Source: Aquatica leii (lineage: Eukaryota; Arthropoda; Insecta; Coleoptera; Lampyridae). From it: a DNA stretch of 64,000 bases. Below the pieces are notes generated by a model. The model ran no database searches, was not told where the DNA came from, and worked only from the letters and a program-made list of their open reading frames with translations. The position numbers were made by a program, and so were the translations under genes. Of this stretch, positions 31,096-41,718 are shown piece after piece (the stretch's first letter is position 1; each line of letters begins with the position of its first letter). Location of the stretch: contig CM069433.1 of assembly GCA_035610365.1 (NCBI GenBank), positions 187,434,760 through 187,498,759 on the forward strand. The letters run 5' to 3'.

Positions 31096-31860
31096 TTATC
31101 CAAGAAAATAGCAATAATAATTATTTTTCAATGTTAAAAATTTTTTAAAATTGGTTAATAAGTTGAGTTATGATAATATCGATAGTGTAGAATTGAAACT
31201 TGAGCCGTTCGGTTACGTATGGCGAGATTCGGGTATTTTCGTTTAGCGCAGCCGCCATCCTTGTTTACATCATCTGTTAGTTAAATGTAAGATTTTTCAG
31301 ATTGCTAGAGTAGTAAAGGTGATGAATCAAATCTCCGAGTTTCAGTTATACAGTCATTGAATGTTAGTACTTTTTAACTAGAAGGAAAAAACCTTCAAAT
31401 ATAATTTCTTTTGTTTACTCCGCAATTATCACGATGCGAGGCTACTAAAAGTAATTATGTCTGATTCTTACCTTAGAGTTTAAAGATGGCGTGCGTTAAA
31501 TAAACCAAAAAAGTTTTGAATAAAAAAACTAATTTAGATGTTAACCGGCAAAGTTTAAATAATCAAAGTGTAAACATCAGCTGTGTGAGTGACGTTAATG
31601 ACCCTAGTGATACAGAAAACCAAAAAATATCAAACAAAAGGTGCCAAAATGAGTTGAATTTGAATGTGAACTAGTGATGGAGAATAATAACAGTACCAGC
31701 TAAATGTTAATATAATTTAAGACGAGATCTAAATAGTATTTAAAAAACTTTATGTAATTTAAATAGCACATAATACAAGTAATCACAATAAAGTGTAAAT
31801 ACGTTCATACAATTATTTATTCCATTGTTTTATTAATGCTTAATTCTTGGCATTTAATTT
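31096..31860. other. AT-rich spacer between satellite arrays, short open frame
   Basis: It has a promoter-like GC-richer stretch near 31200-31270. An ATG at 31486 stops after five codons at TAA 31501-31503. The same frame then stays open for 57 codons to TAG at 31672-31674. The open part is Asn/Ser/Lys-rich and matches nothing I recognise. It may be part of the element that carries the two arrays. Confidence 0.35.
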
Positions 31861-31881
31861 TGAGCTAGTTTTAGCAATTAA

Positions 31882-32110
31882 GCGTGGCCCAGCACTGGCA
31901 ACTAAGCATGGCCCAGGTCTGGTAACTGAGCATGGCCCAGGTCTGGCAACTGAGCATGGCCCAGGTCTGGCAACTGAGCATGGCCCAGGCCTAGCGACCA
32001 GGACTGGGCCATGATTATCATTCCAGACTTTTTCCAAAGCTGGCCCAAGCCTGGCCTATAGGCTTGGCCCAGGCTTGTACAGACTTGGGCCAAGCCTGGA
32101 CCAAGCCTGA
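31882..32110. repeat. 24-bp tandem repeat related to the satellite
   Basis: About five tandem copies of a 24-bp unit (TGGCCCAGGTCTGGCAACTG plus AGCA) lie at 31882-31995. Looser copies of the GGCCCAAGCCTGG core, in both orientations, reach 32110. The core is the same palindrome-like GGCCCAAGC motif as in 30300-31095, 0.8 kb away, so both arrays likely belong to one repetitive element. Confidence 0.8.
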
Positions 32111-32504
32111 GCCTATGGTACTTTCCTCTATGGGTCTTCATTACTTCAACGGACACCTCGAATTCTTTAAGGGTTGAAATTTACCCGACCGAAACTACAT
32201 TTCAATATTATCACGTATTTGGTAAGTTTGCAAATTTGACTTCTTAAAAATACCTACCAATGTTTAAACCAATCTTTTCGAGAGAAGCCAACAGTAGAAC
32301 AAAGATGTGGAAACAAAATGCAAAATCTGATTTGTCATTTTTTTGTTTTTTAATTATGATACAAAACTGAAAAACTTGATTTTCGTTTATATTTTATTTT
32401 TTGGACAAAGCAGACGTTTTTAACTGAAACATCTTCAAGATACTTTCTTGTAAGAAATCTTAATCTGTCATCAAATCTTCCATAAGATTTCAGATGTTAG
32501 AGTT

Positions 32505-34105
32505 ACAACGCTTAATTTTGTTTTTTCGTATGGGCACCATATTGAATTTTTACATTTTTAATACAATTAATAACAATACACGATATGAAGAAATCTTTCA
32601 TTTTGAGCAAGATTTTAAAAAAAGCATTCTTGTACAGGGTGCTTTAGAAACAACGAAGCAACATTACCCACAACAATTTAGCTTCAAAAAATCGATAATT
32701 GACGCAAATAATTTTTAATTTTTATTAATAAAATGCGGTTTTCCAGAGAAGAAAAAGGAGATATCTTGGAAATGTATTACGCTTCGCATCGAAACGTGCA
32801 AATTACTTCTGAAACATATCTGCAGCGGTGTCCAGAAAAGGAAGAACCAGCTCACAACTACTTTTTATCGTTTCATAGAAATTTGGGCAAATATGGTCCG
32901 TTTTGAAAGCCTAAACAAACATATGGAGAAAGACAAAATGAAAATGAAGTTGGAATTTTACTAGCGGTATGTAAAAGAGTTTATTTCAATAAATACCACA
33001 TGAACCCGATATCTAAACCCATCTAATAAGTTTTTTGCTAGGTTCAAGAAAATCGTTCTACTTTCACACGGGAAATTACAGCGAAGCTGATCATATTGCA
33101 TCAAGCGGTGTGGAGAGTCCTTAAAAGACATATTGTCCGTTTAAGATTTATATAACCTAAATTTTCCATTCTGGAGATAGTAATCGAATGGTAGCATTTT
33201 GTAGGTTTGCGATGGATCAGTTAGACCAAAACCTTAATTTTCTCAATAACGTGATATTTACGAACGAGAGCAAGTTTACAAACTCGGTATTAATTGTCAC
33301 AATGAGCACATTTGGTCAATTGAAACTTCTAGTTAACATCAAGAACGACGACCACAAATACGTTTCGGACTAAATGTATAGGTGTGTTTGTTGGGCAACA
33401 GCATCATTAGAGCAAACATTTATTAGGAAAAGTTGACCGCAGACAAGTATTTACATAATCTGAGGCCATTCTTTGAAGACTACATTGTCAACTATATTTG
33501 TCTAAACCGCCTGCAGAACGTCTGGTTGCAGCAGAACGGCGAGCCGCCACACAACGCTAGGAGAATAGTTGACCATTTGTCAACGATGTTTCCGAAAAAA
33601 GTTATTTCAAACAACGGTGATGTATGTTAGCCTCAAGGTCACCGGGTTTTTTACCAATGAAAGGCCAAATCTATAAAACTGTACCTGCCGATATTGATGA
33701 GTTGCGAAGAAACGCAAAAGCATGTATTATGTTTAGAAGTAGAAGGCGCGTCCATTCGAACACTTCTTATGATTTGTTTTTTTACTTAATTTTCTTGTTT
33801 CTAAAATTTTGCTTCATTGCAACTAAGAACAAATTTTCGGGTTATCCTGTTGCTCTTAATTTAAAACTTAATGGTCAACTGTGCAGAAGTGGGAGTGTTC
33901 AAATCAAAATTTGATCAACATTAAAAAATTGTGTTAAACAAAAGTGTTTCCAAAGCACTCTGCACAAAAATTCTTCTTTCTTATTTTGGCTCAAAATAAA
34001 AGACCTCAACGTATCGTGTAATACATCATTGTAATAAAAAAAAACTGTATTAAAAAATGTAAAAATCCAATATGGCGCCCATAAGAAAAAATATAAAACA
34101 TCTAC
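32505..34105 (+). mobile_element. Mariner-like (DUF4817) element with long diverged TIRs
   Basis: Inverted repeats of about 150 bp bound a transposase relic. The left arm, 32505-32660, contains GGGCACCATATTGAATTTTT, CATTTTGAGC and CAGGGTGCTTTAGAAAC. The right arm, 33940-34105, contains the complements GTTTCCAAAGCACTCTGCA, GGCTCAAAATAAA and AAAAATCCAATATGGCGCCC in mirrored order. The arms are about 70-75% alike, so the element is old. Exact outer ends and target duplication were not determined. Confidence 0.65.
32733..33780 (+). pseudogene. Mariner-like transposase with a probable intron, decayed
   Basis: From ATG 32733 the frame reads MRFSREEKGDILEMYYASHR and then the DUF4817 helix-turn-helix, with a TGA near 32904. 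GTATGT at 32967 and TTTTTTGCTAG ending at 33041 look like an intron of 75 nt in phase 0. Removing it joins ENEVGILLA to VQENRSTFTREITA, the expected order at the second HTH. Later blocks are FCRFAMDQLDQN, NVIFTNESKF (first catalytic Asp changed to Asn), WLQQNGEPPHNARR (second Asp changed to Asn) and a C-terminal KTVPADIDELRRN. The SPDL block is lost. Non-functional. Confidence 0.7.
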
Positions 34106-34333
34106 ATTTAATTTTTGTTATTAAAAATTATTTTTATTAACATTTGGAACACCATATATCATTAGAATCAAAATTAAAAGTGTTGTTTATCGGTATTCTA
34201 TTTACAATAATAATTATTATGCTATCTTTCCGTATACTTGGAAGTGTTCTTGTTAAAAAGATTTTCGTTAACTTAAATTTTCAACTGCGTTTAAAATTAC
34301 CAATTATTGTAAATTGCTCTGTATATAAAATAC

Positions 34334-34769
34334 TAAAACATTCGCGAAGTTTTTGTAAATTTCGAGAACGTTCCCGTACTTTTTATCCACGTCTAGAACG
34401 TTCACGAAAGAATGTAGAGGCTTGTCGAATGTTTGCAGAAATGTATAAATGTAGTACAAACAAATCGTAGGTCAGTTATTTCCGTTGTTCGAAGACGGCA
34501 GTGTGAAGAAGATTATTCAAGTTTAAATAAATAAGTGATTAACGCGTGTCAGATAAATATACAGAGTATAACCTTGTACGTGACTTTTGTGTAAACAAAC
34601 GTTAGTGTTTAAATAAACAGAAATTATTCGAGGACTTATCTTCGTGTAAGTGATGTAAATTAGTGTAAGCGTTTTATTAAATATCCTTGGATTTAATTAG
34701 TTCGGTTAGTTTAAACGTGTACATATTTTTTTAGAATAAATAAATTAGTAAATAATAATAAACGTTACA
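34334..34769 (+). repeat. 5' LTR of family B gypsy (34 kb copy)
   Basis: 436 bp, starting TAAAACATTCGCGAAG, where the other LTR has TGAAACATTCG, and ending AACGTTACA. Two AGAACGTTC repeats near 34365-34400 mark the 29 bp missing from the 3' LTR. GTATAAATGTAG at about 34443 is a TATA-like candidate. Confidence 0.9.
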
Positions 34770-34920
34770 ATTGCTGACAGGTATCTGGTTTGCGACTTTT
34801 AATGTAAATACCATTAAGTAATTTAATATCGCTCCCGTAATAAAAATATTGATTGCGTAAATAACTATTGATCACAGCTATTTCAGTTCGTTAAAGTAGT
34901 GTATTTAAACTTATTATTCG

Positions 34921-35059
34921 TCTTCATCTTCTTCTTCTTCTTCTTTCCGAAAGCCTAGAGGCTTGTTATACCGAGTATTGCTTTTCTTGGGAGGCTGAAG
35001 ACCAGCTGTCCTTTCATCGTTTTGGAGGCTTCCTGGTGGTCGTTTGGATTTTTTATTCG
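34921..35059 (-). other. 139-bp insertion in the gypsy leader with acidic-tail coding potential
   Basis: The leaders of the copies at 24 and 51 kb lack this block. It is bounded by TTATTCG at 34914-34920 and again at 35053-35059, a 7-bp duplication. On the minus strand it is open and reads KSKRPPGSLQNDERTAGLQP, continues through a basic segment and ends in an acidic run (EEEEEDEDE) directly before TAA. The look is that of the last coding exon of a cellular gene, captured or retroposed, but no donor is recognised. Confidence 0.5.
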
Positions 35060-35106
35060 TGTTATATATATCATTTATGCCGGTGACGCGTTTGCAAGCA
35101 ATTAAA

Positions 35107-36204
35107 AATTGATTCAAAAATATTTGAAATTCTCGAAGCGATGAATAAAAATATCCAAGAAAAACTGTCCGAAAATTCTCAGAAAATGGAAGAAAATTCT
35201 AGAAAAATGGAAGAAAAGTTTTACAAAAATTCGCAGAAAATGGAAGAAAATTCTAGAAGTTTAAAAGAAGAAATACGAGCGAACATGGAAAATCAAATAA
35301 AGACTATTGAGGAACAAATACAAGTTAGTGTAGGACATCAAATCAAAATTGTTCAAGAGAAAATGAGAAAATGGAAGCAATCGAAGACAAACTAGAAGAC
35401 AGAATGTAACTGCTTGAAGAAAGAAAAAATCGTATGAATTGTCACGGCGACGAAAGCGTCACAAGTAAAGATTTAATAATGGACCATAGGGAAGAAACCA
35501 CTAACAAGTTCAAAGTTGTACCTCCGAATTTTGATGGTAAAGTTCCATGGTCAACCTACTACAAGCAGTTTGAAGCCGCAGCTACAGCTAATGGTTGGAG
35601 CAACAAGCAGAAAACGTCTTTAATAGTGCTCTTGCGTAGAAAAGCGCTTGGAATTTTACCGATTGTTCCTGACCAACTGCAAGAAAATTACAAACTCTTA
35701 ATTTCACGTTTAGAAATGAGATATGGAGATGCTCATCTTCAACAAGTGTATCAAGCTAAAATTCAAAATCGGGTTCAGAAAGCTGCCGAAAGTTTTCAAG
35801 AGTTTGAGGCTGATATCGCCAGATTAACACGATTTGCGTATCCTACAGCACCAGATACCTTCTTGGTGCAGTTGGCTATTCAAACCTTTGTAGACGGCCT
35901 CCGAGACAGCAAGACGCAGCAGACTCTCCGGTTAGCTCGACCAAAGACATTGGATGGCGCTTTGGTGAATGCTTTCGAGTTTAAAGCAGCTAAAGAAGCA
36001 TCGCAACGAGACGGTCATAAACTTTTCTGTGCTGCAGAAGTACCCACGCAGACTCTGGAAAGCATCGAAGAGATAGCGCGACGAATACTTCGGGAAAGAG
36101 GAGTGACGACTTTGACTGCAGGCCATGTACGACAGTATCGTACTAAACCTAAGACGAGGACAAAAAGAACGCTCGAAAATTTGGAACGAGGTGACAAAAA
36201 GTAA
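35107..36204 (+). pseudogene. Gag of family B gypsy (34 kb copy)
   Basis: The start codon expected from sister copies (ATG before GATxxAAAxTATTT) is ATT here (about 35108). The N-terminal part is a coiled coil of repeated NSQKMEENSRKMEE units. A frameshift near 35380-35430 precedes the long core (35434-36204) with KFKVVPPNFDGKVPWSTYYK, YGDAHLQQVYQAKIQNRVQK and LAIQTFVDGLRDS. This resembles the retrotransposon gag capsid fold family. The zinc knuckle expected near the end is degenerate: only GHVRQYRTK remains. Confidence 0.8.
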
Positions 36205-39200
36205 TCTCGTTTAGTCAGGCTCCGGAGATTACAATTCAAATGGCATCTCCAAAGAAGCAATTCCATAGCATTTATCTCGATGGCAAGATCAATGGAAGAA
36301 GTGTTCAGTTACTGGTTGACATGGGAGCGACGAATACCATCATTCGTCCTGACATGTTGTTGGAAAACGAGAAAACATCACTAGTAACGATGCGACTCTA
36401 AAACGGCGACGAGCGAAGAAATATCTATTCACGGACAAGTCAAAGTAACCATTGGTTCGGGAAATAGAGTACTCGACCATCAAGTACTAGTAGCCGACAT
36501 CACGGAAGAAGTTATCCTGGGAATGGACGTGATAAAGAAGTATGGGTTCCATTTGGATATGAAGAACGATGTCCTAAAGATCGACAATGAAGAGATTCCT
36601 TTTCATTTGTCAGAGAAGGCAGCCGTGCGAGTCTTATTGAGTAAAGACGTGACTCTGCCTGCAAGGACTAAAAGAGTGGTAATGGCACGCCTGGATGAAA
36701 ATCTCCAGGAAGGCTACATACGCGCCATTGAACCAATCGAGGGCGGCTTAGTTGAAAAGGGACTACTCGTTGGCAAAACTTTAGTACGAGTAAAAAACAC
36801 GATGCCAGTAAGGATCTTAAACATCAACTCAGATCCAGTAACGTTGAAAAAGAAGACCATGGTAGGCCAATGCACGCCAGTATCTCAAATTGTGAGATGC
36901 GTCTAACAAAGATACGTCGCCAAAGAAGTGTCCACAACATCCATTGGACATTCTTACCACCAAATGCCAAAACCTTAGCCCAGACCAGCTGGCTAAAGTT
37001 AAAGTGTTGATCCAAGAGTATTAAGATGTTTTCGCGCTAGAGTGGTTCCAGAGGAAGAACTAACGTGATGAAACTTAAAATTAATACCAGAGACGCTCGG
37101 CCGATACGACAACATCCACGCAAACTTCTTTTGGCGAAAAGAGAAGAAGCCGAACAAATAATTACGGATATGGAGAGAGAAGGCGTGATTGAACCTTCAA
37201 ATAGCCCGTAGGCGTCGTCAGTAATACTCGTAAAGAAGAAAGATAGATCAACGAGGTTTTGCGTAGACTACAGACAGCTAAACTACGTGACCAAAAAGGT
37301 TAGCTACCCTTTACCCAAAATTGACGATACGTTAGACACCTTGTCAGGAACCTAGTGGTTTTCTACGTTAAACTTAAAGCGTGGTTACTGGCAGGTAGAA
37401 TTGGAACCCAAGGATCGTGAAAAACGGCATTTACGATCGGAAGTGGTTTGTGGCAGTTCACTGTGATCCCTTCGGCCTGTGCAACGCTCCTGCAACATTC
37501 GAGCGTTTGATGGAGACCATCTTGCGCGGGCTGTCTTGGAAGACGTGCTTGGTTTACCTGGACGATGTGATCGTGGTGGGAAAGTCGTTTGAAGAACACT
37601 TAAACAACTTGAAGAAAGTGTTCCAGCGACTACGTGGGGCTAATCTCAAACTGAGCTCAAAAAAGTGCCACGTATTTAAGAAGGAAGTACAATACCTTGG
37701 CCACGTCGTATCTAGAGATGGAGTAAAGGCTGACCCAAACAAAATCCGAGCAGTGCAAGCATGGCCAAGATTAATCGACAAACATCAGGTCCGAAGTTTC
37801 CTTGAGTTCTGCACCTATTGTAGACGATTTGTACCCAGATTTGCCAATATTGCTAAACCTCTGACAAAATTGACGAAAGAATGAGCAGAATTTAGATGGA
37901 ATGAAGACTGCGAAAATTCTTTCCATTAACTAAAACAGGTCAAGGTTTTGTCTAGGCCAGAAAGCAATAATTGCGTGACTAGGAAGGAGCTGTTAGAAAT
38001 CGTCAAGTCAATCGAACATTTTTACAAATATTTATATGGTCGAAAGTTTTTACTGAGAACAGACCACGCCGCTTTAAAATGGCTACTGCAGTTCCGTAAC
38101 CCGGAAAAACAAGTGGCAAGATGGATCGATGCAAGAATATGACTATTTCACAGAACACCGTGCCGAAAGAAGTCATCGGAACGCTGATGCCTTGTCCAGA
38201 AGACCGTGTGGAGCGGACTGCAGCCATTGTTCGCGAGTTGAAAAAAAGTCGAATGCTTTAGGAGAACTGCTATGGTTGATGATGAGTAGGAACCTGAGCA
38301 GCTACGCCGCGAACAAGAAAACGATCCTAAAATAAGACTACTCCTGGGCTGAAAAGAAAACGGCCGACGACCGACTGTTTGATAGTAGAAGACGGTCTTC
38401 TTAAGCGATCCCTAGAAAGAAGACGCGGGAAACAGACTACAGTTGGTAGTGCCGAAGAGCCGGGTGTCAGAAGTGTTGAAGCGAGAAAGCACAAAGCACC
38501 CATAAAGCACACAACGTAGGAAGCCATTTGGAAAGAGTAGCGGTTGACATCGCAGGGCTGTTTCCAGAATCCCAAATAAATGCATCCTGGTGTCGATGAA
38601 TTATTTCACGAAATGGACGGAGGCTTACGCCATACCCAATCAAAAAGCAGCTGCAGTCGCAGACGTATTAGTAAAAGAGTGTTTCTACCGGTTTGGGGTT
38701 CCGTTGGAATTACACTCCGACCAAGGCCGCAACTTTGAGTCTGGGCTGTTTCAAGACGTTTGCCGACTGTTGGAAATTAAGAAAACTAGGACGACGCCTC
38801 TACATTCTCAATTTAATGGCATGGTTGAGCGGATGAATCGAACAATGAAAAAATACTTTTCCAAAGTAGTGTCCGAACACCAAAGAGACTGAGATCAGTA
38901 TTTGTACCTTTTCCTAATGGCATACCGATCATCCGTTCACGAAAGCACAGGCCAAACACCATCCTGTGTGATGCTCCGTCGCAAAATACGCCTGCCATGC
39001 GACCTCCAATTTGGACGAAGACTGGAAGAAGAAGTCGCTGGAGAAGATTACGTTAGCAAGCTGACCAAGAGGCTAGACGAGGTACAAGAGAAGCTCCGTA
39101 AAAACACACAAATTGCCAACGACAGGATGAATACTAGATATGACGTCAAGGCACAAAATGGTGGGTTTCAACCTAGCGACATGATCTGGTTGTATAATCC

Positions 39201-39615
39201 CCAAAGAAAACGTGGTTTGTCGCCGAAGCTGCAAAAGCAATGGAAGAGTCCCTATGAAGTCGTGCAGCGTATTAATGACGTCGTATATCGCATCCGAAAA
39301 CCACCCAGAGGCAAGCCAAAGGTAATCCACATTGATCATCTAGTCCCGTTTGCTAGCGATAACCACAATACACTAGTTCAGGTCCGAACCAGAGTAATAA
39401 GCAGCAGAACCAGGAATCAAATCGAAGGAATAGAGTTCGGGAAGCTCATGAGCTTATACGGAGGTTCTGGAAAAGCTAGGTTCGGAGTTACCACCGAAGA
39501 ACAACAAGACCTGTTCCAAACACAAAAAGATTACGCCATCGCACATTGCGTGAGCGAGGATCTTGACATGTCAGAGGAGTTGCAGTCGTGTTTAAAAAGA
39601 AGTTTGGGCAGCTAG
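36205..39615 (+). pseudogene. Pol of family B gypsy (34 kb copy): PR, RT, RNase H, integrase
   Basis: The protease block LLVDMGATNTIIRP (about 36312-36352) has DMGA instead of DTGA. A linker (36523-36906) is followed by RT with LVYLDDVIVVG at about 37550-37580. RNase H has lost about 140 bp near 37940, including the LDTDASN block present in the 51-kb copy. The integrase zinc module is largely deleted near 38483. In the core the first Asp is Asn (SMNYFTKW, about 38596), while HSDQGRNFES and NGMVERMNRT keep the second Asp and the Glu. The C-terminal frame to 39615 keeps the GPY/F-type KSPYEVVQRI block. Several stops occur. It is inactive by several independent lesions. Confidence 0.9.
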
Positions 39616-40059
39616 ATAAACTACGAAGACAGTAACCGACAGTCGGAAAAGTTTTAAGACTACGTGGTAACAGACGCTTCGCTTTCTATTTGGTTACCAA
39701 AAAATACTAAAGTACCAAGCCGTTATACGGAAATCTGTGGCGAACATTATGGAATTTCAAGAGAGAAATGGAGTTGCACCATGTTAAGAAATTGGCAGTA
39801 CCCAGGCTTGGTTCTGGCTTAGATCAACTGAATTAGAGGACAGTTCGAAACATGTTGGAGGTCGTCTTTCGAGGAACAGACGTTCAAGTGTTGGTCTGTA
39901 GTTACCAATCAAGAAGAATATCGGGTCAGGAAAAGTCCATTAATTGTTACTTTTATGGTCAAGAAAATGGAGAGAACTGCCTCTATCGCCACGATCCATT
40001 CTACCGGTATCACATTCAGACTTCTGTTCTGGGACAGAACAGTCTTAAGAAGGGGGCAG
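39616..40059 (+). other. Post-integrase Cys-rich region of family B gypsy
   Basis: Between the integrase stop and the 3' LTR lies a region conserved with 23330-23700 (minus strand) of the old copy. It reads WLPKNTKVPSRYTEICGEHY and EKWSCTM, with NCYFYGQENGENCLYRHD and VLGQNSLKKGAVKH in an open stretch (39852-40090). Shared Cys and aromatic positions in two diverged copies suggest that it once coded for protein, either a pol extension or a separate small product. Function unknown. Confidence 0.5.
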
Positions 40060-40466
40060 TGAAACATTCGCAAAGTTTTTGTAAATTTTGAGAACGTTCA
40101 CGTAAGAATGTAGAGGCTTCTCGAATGTTTGCAGAAATGTATAAATGCAGTACACACAAATCGTAGGTCAGTTATTTCCGTAATTTGAAGACGGCAGTGT
40201 GAAGAAGATTATTCAAATTTAAATGAATAAGTGATTAACGCGTGTCAGATAAATATACAGATTATAACCTTGTAGGTGACTTTAGTGTAAACAAACGCCA
40301 GTGTTTAAATAAATAGAAGTTATACGAGGATTTATCTTCGTGTAAGTGATATAAATTAGTGTAAGTGTTTTTATTAAATATCCTTAGATTTAATTAATTC
40401 CGTTAGTTTAAGCGTGAACATATTTTTTTAATATAAATAAATTAGTAAATAATAATAAACGTTACA
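40060..40466 (+). repeat. 3' LTR of family B gypsy (34 kb copy)
   Basis: 407 bp, starting TGAAACATTCGCAAAG and ending AACGTTACA, followed by the target duplication ATAC. It is homologous to 34334-34769 apart from the 29-bp deletion and scattered substitutions. Confidence 0.9.
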
Positions 40467-40470
40467 ATAC

Positions 40471-41210
40471 AAACAACAAGTATGAGGCAGTACTTTTCAT
40501 TAAACGACAAAAAACGCATTTATTAATGCAAAAAGCATTGCAGTTAAATAAATAGTTTATTTTATTTTAGGCATATGGCTATGGAACGTAATTCGCCATT
40601 TTGTAGGGGTATTTAGCTGACATTTGACTTCAGTCACTGAACATCCAAATTTTGCTATTCTCTTTGCAAACGTTACATTTTTTCTTGTAAAATTAATTTA
40701 AAACAAATTAAGTTTGGCCCTGACTTCTATCTCAAGATGTCTGAAGGTCACAAAAATGAGATCTAAAAAATCAAATGCTCCGTCACAAAATACACTGATG
40801 AATCTTTTTTATTTTGTTTAAAAAACAAAAAACAAATTTGCTTAAAAGCTAAATGATTATTGACAAATTTTAAATCATTCTGGCAGGTAAACAGTATAAA
40901 AAAAACTAAAGTAGAAAAAGTTTAATAAAAGATAAAACAAATGTAGAATAGTTTGTTGCAAGTTGATACTATTGGTTATCAACCAATAAAAACATGAGGA
41001 AATAAGCCCAAACAAAAGAATTTAATCAGATGGCGTAACAATGGCGTTATTAAAAGAATTATATTAAAATATGGCCAATTAATTAAAAACAAATAATGAC
41101 TTATCATTAAGCAAAACCCGTAATTTCATAAATTGCACTTTGAGAATCATTGTCATATCTTAGTAATTAATTCAATTTCATGCGAATTTGATAACTACCC
41201 ACGGTACTCT
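40471..41210. other. AT-rich upstream region of the host gene
   Basis: No transposon protein or repeat recognised over 740 bp. It would contain any distal regulatory sequence of the gene at 41260. Confidence 0.4.
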
Positions 41211-41215
41211 GAAAA

Positions 41216-41253
41216 CAAATTTAAAGACTGCTGTTTTCAAACTCTTCAATCAG
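41216..41253 (+). promoter_or_regulatory. Candidate core promoter of the secreted-peptide gene
   Basis: A TATA-like ATTTAAAGA at about 41218-41226 lies 25-30 bp before TCAGTCC at 41250-41256, which matches the arthropod initiator TCAGT. This would leave a 5' leader of only about 8 nt before the ATG at 41260. That is short, so the true start could be elsewhere. Confidence 0.35.
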
Positions 41254-41259
41254 TCCAAG

Positions 41260-41684
41260 ATGAACCATCCTTTAGTTTTTTTACTTATTGTGGCATCCGT
41301 AAGTTTAAATTCGAATTTAATTCATATTTATAATTTGATTTTTATGTTTAGATCTGCTTCGCGATTCATGCAGCTGACATTTACAGTATGTATTTTTGTT
41401 TTTAATTTTACGTGTACGTTTTAAAACGAGTGTTTTCAGACTTAAATCCGTATGGTACTTCGGGTTACAACTATGTTTACCCTCTAATAAACTACCCCAA
41501 CCAATACCCTGTACAACAAGGTCCCATGGGTTTCTTCTTTACGTGGATCCTAAGCATCATCAATAATGCCTTCAATATTTTCCGACAAATTTTCCGATTG
41601 TTCTTGCCATCAACTTGGATTTCTTTGGTGAAACGAATTATATTCTGGATAATGGGACGTCCATACTATAATATGCCATATTAA
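41260..41684 (+). CDS. Small secreted cationic aromatic-rich protein (105 aa, 3 exons)
   Basis: Exon 1, 41260-41298, encodes MNHPLVFLLIVAS. Intron 1 (GTAAGT...TTTAG) ends at 41351. Exon 2, 41352-41385, gives ICFAIHAADIY plus one base. Intron 2 (GTATGT...TTTTCAG) ends at 41439. Exon 3 runs 41440-41684 with TAA. The 53- and 54-nt introns have good splice consensus, and the phases 0 and 1 agree. Residues 1-20 form a clear signal peptide with cleavage near A20/A21. The mature part of about 85 residues has no Cys, one acidic and five basic residues, a Tyr/Pro/Asn/Gln-rich section (about 28-52), then a hydrophobic, Phe/Ile/Trp-rich amphipathic-looking section (about 55-97) and YYNMPY at the end. 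I do not recognise the family. A membrane-active or antimicrobial-like secreted peptide, or a structural secretion, would fit. No frame lesions, so probably functional. Confidence 0.8.
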
Positions 41685-41718
41685 AACAAATGCAAGTTGT
41701 ACTCAGTTTTGTTTGAAA

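Larger units (their letters stand above)
34334..40466 (+). mobile_element. Full-length family B gypsy, decayed
   Basis: A 6133-bp element with LTRs at 34334-34769 and 40060-40466, flanked by a 4-bp target duplication ATAC (34330-34333 and 40467-40470). A polypurine stretch AAGAAGGGGGCAG precedes the 3' LTR. The LTRs differ at many positions: a 29-bp deletion in the right copy removed sequence between two AGAACGTTC repeats. It is therefore much older than family A. It lies about 230 bp right of the mariner-like element. Confidence 0.95.

Noticed and set aside
30300-32110. Spaced repeats considered as a CRISPR array
   Set aside because: No unique spacers between constant repeats; units are contiguous diverged satellite monomers in an insect-like genome.
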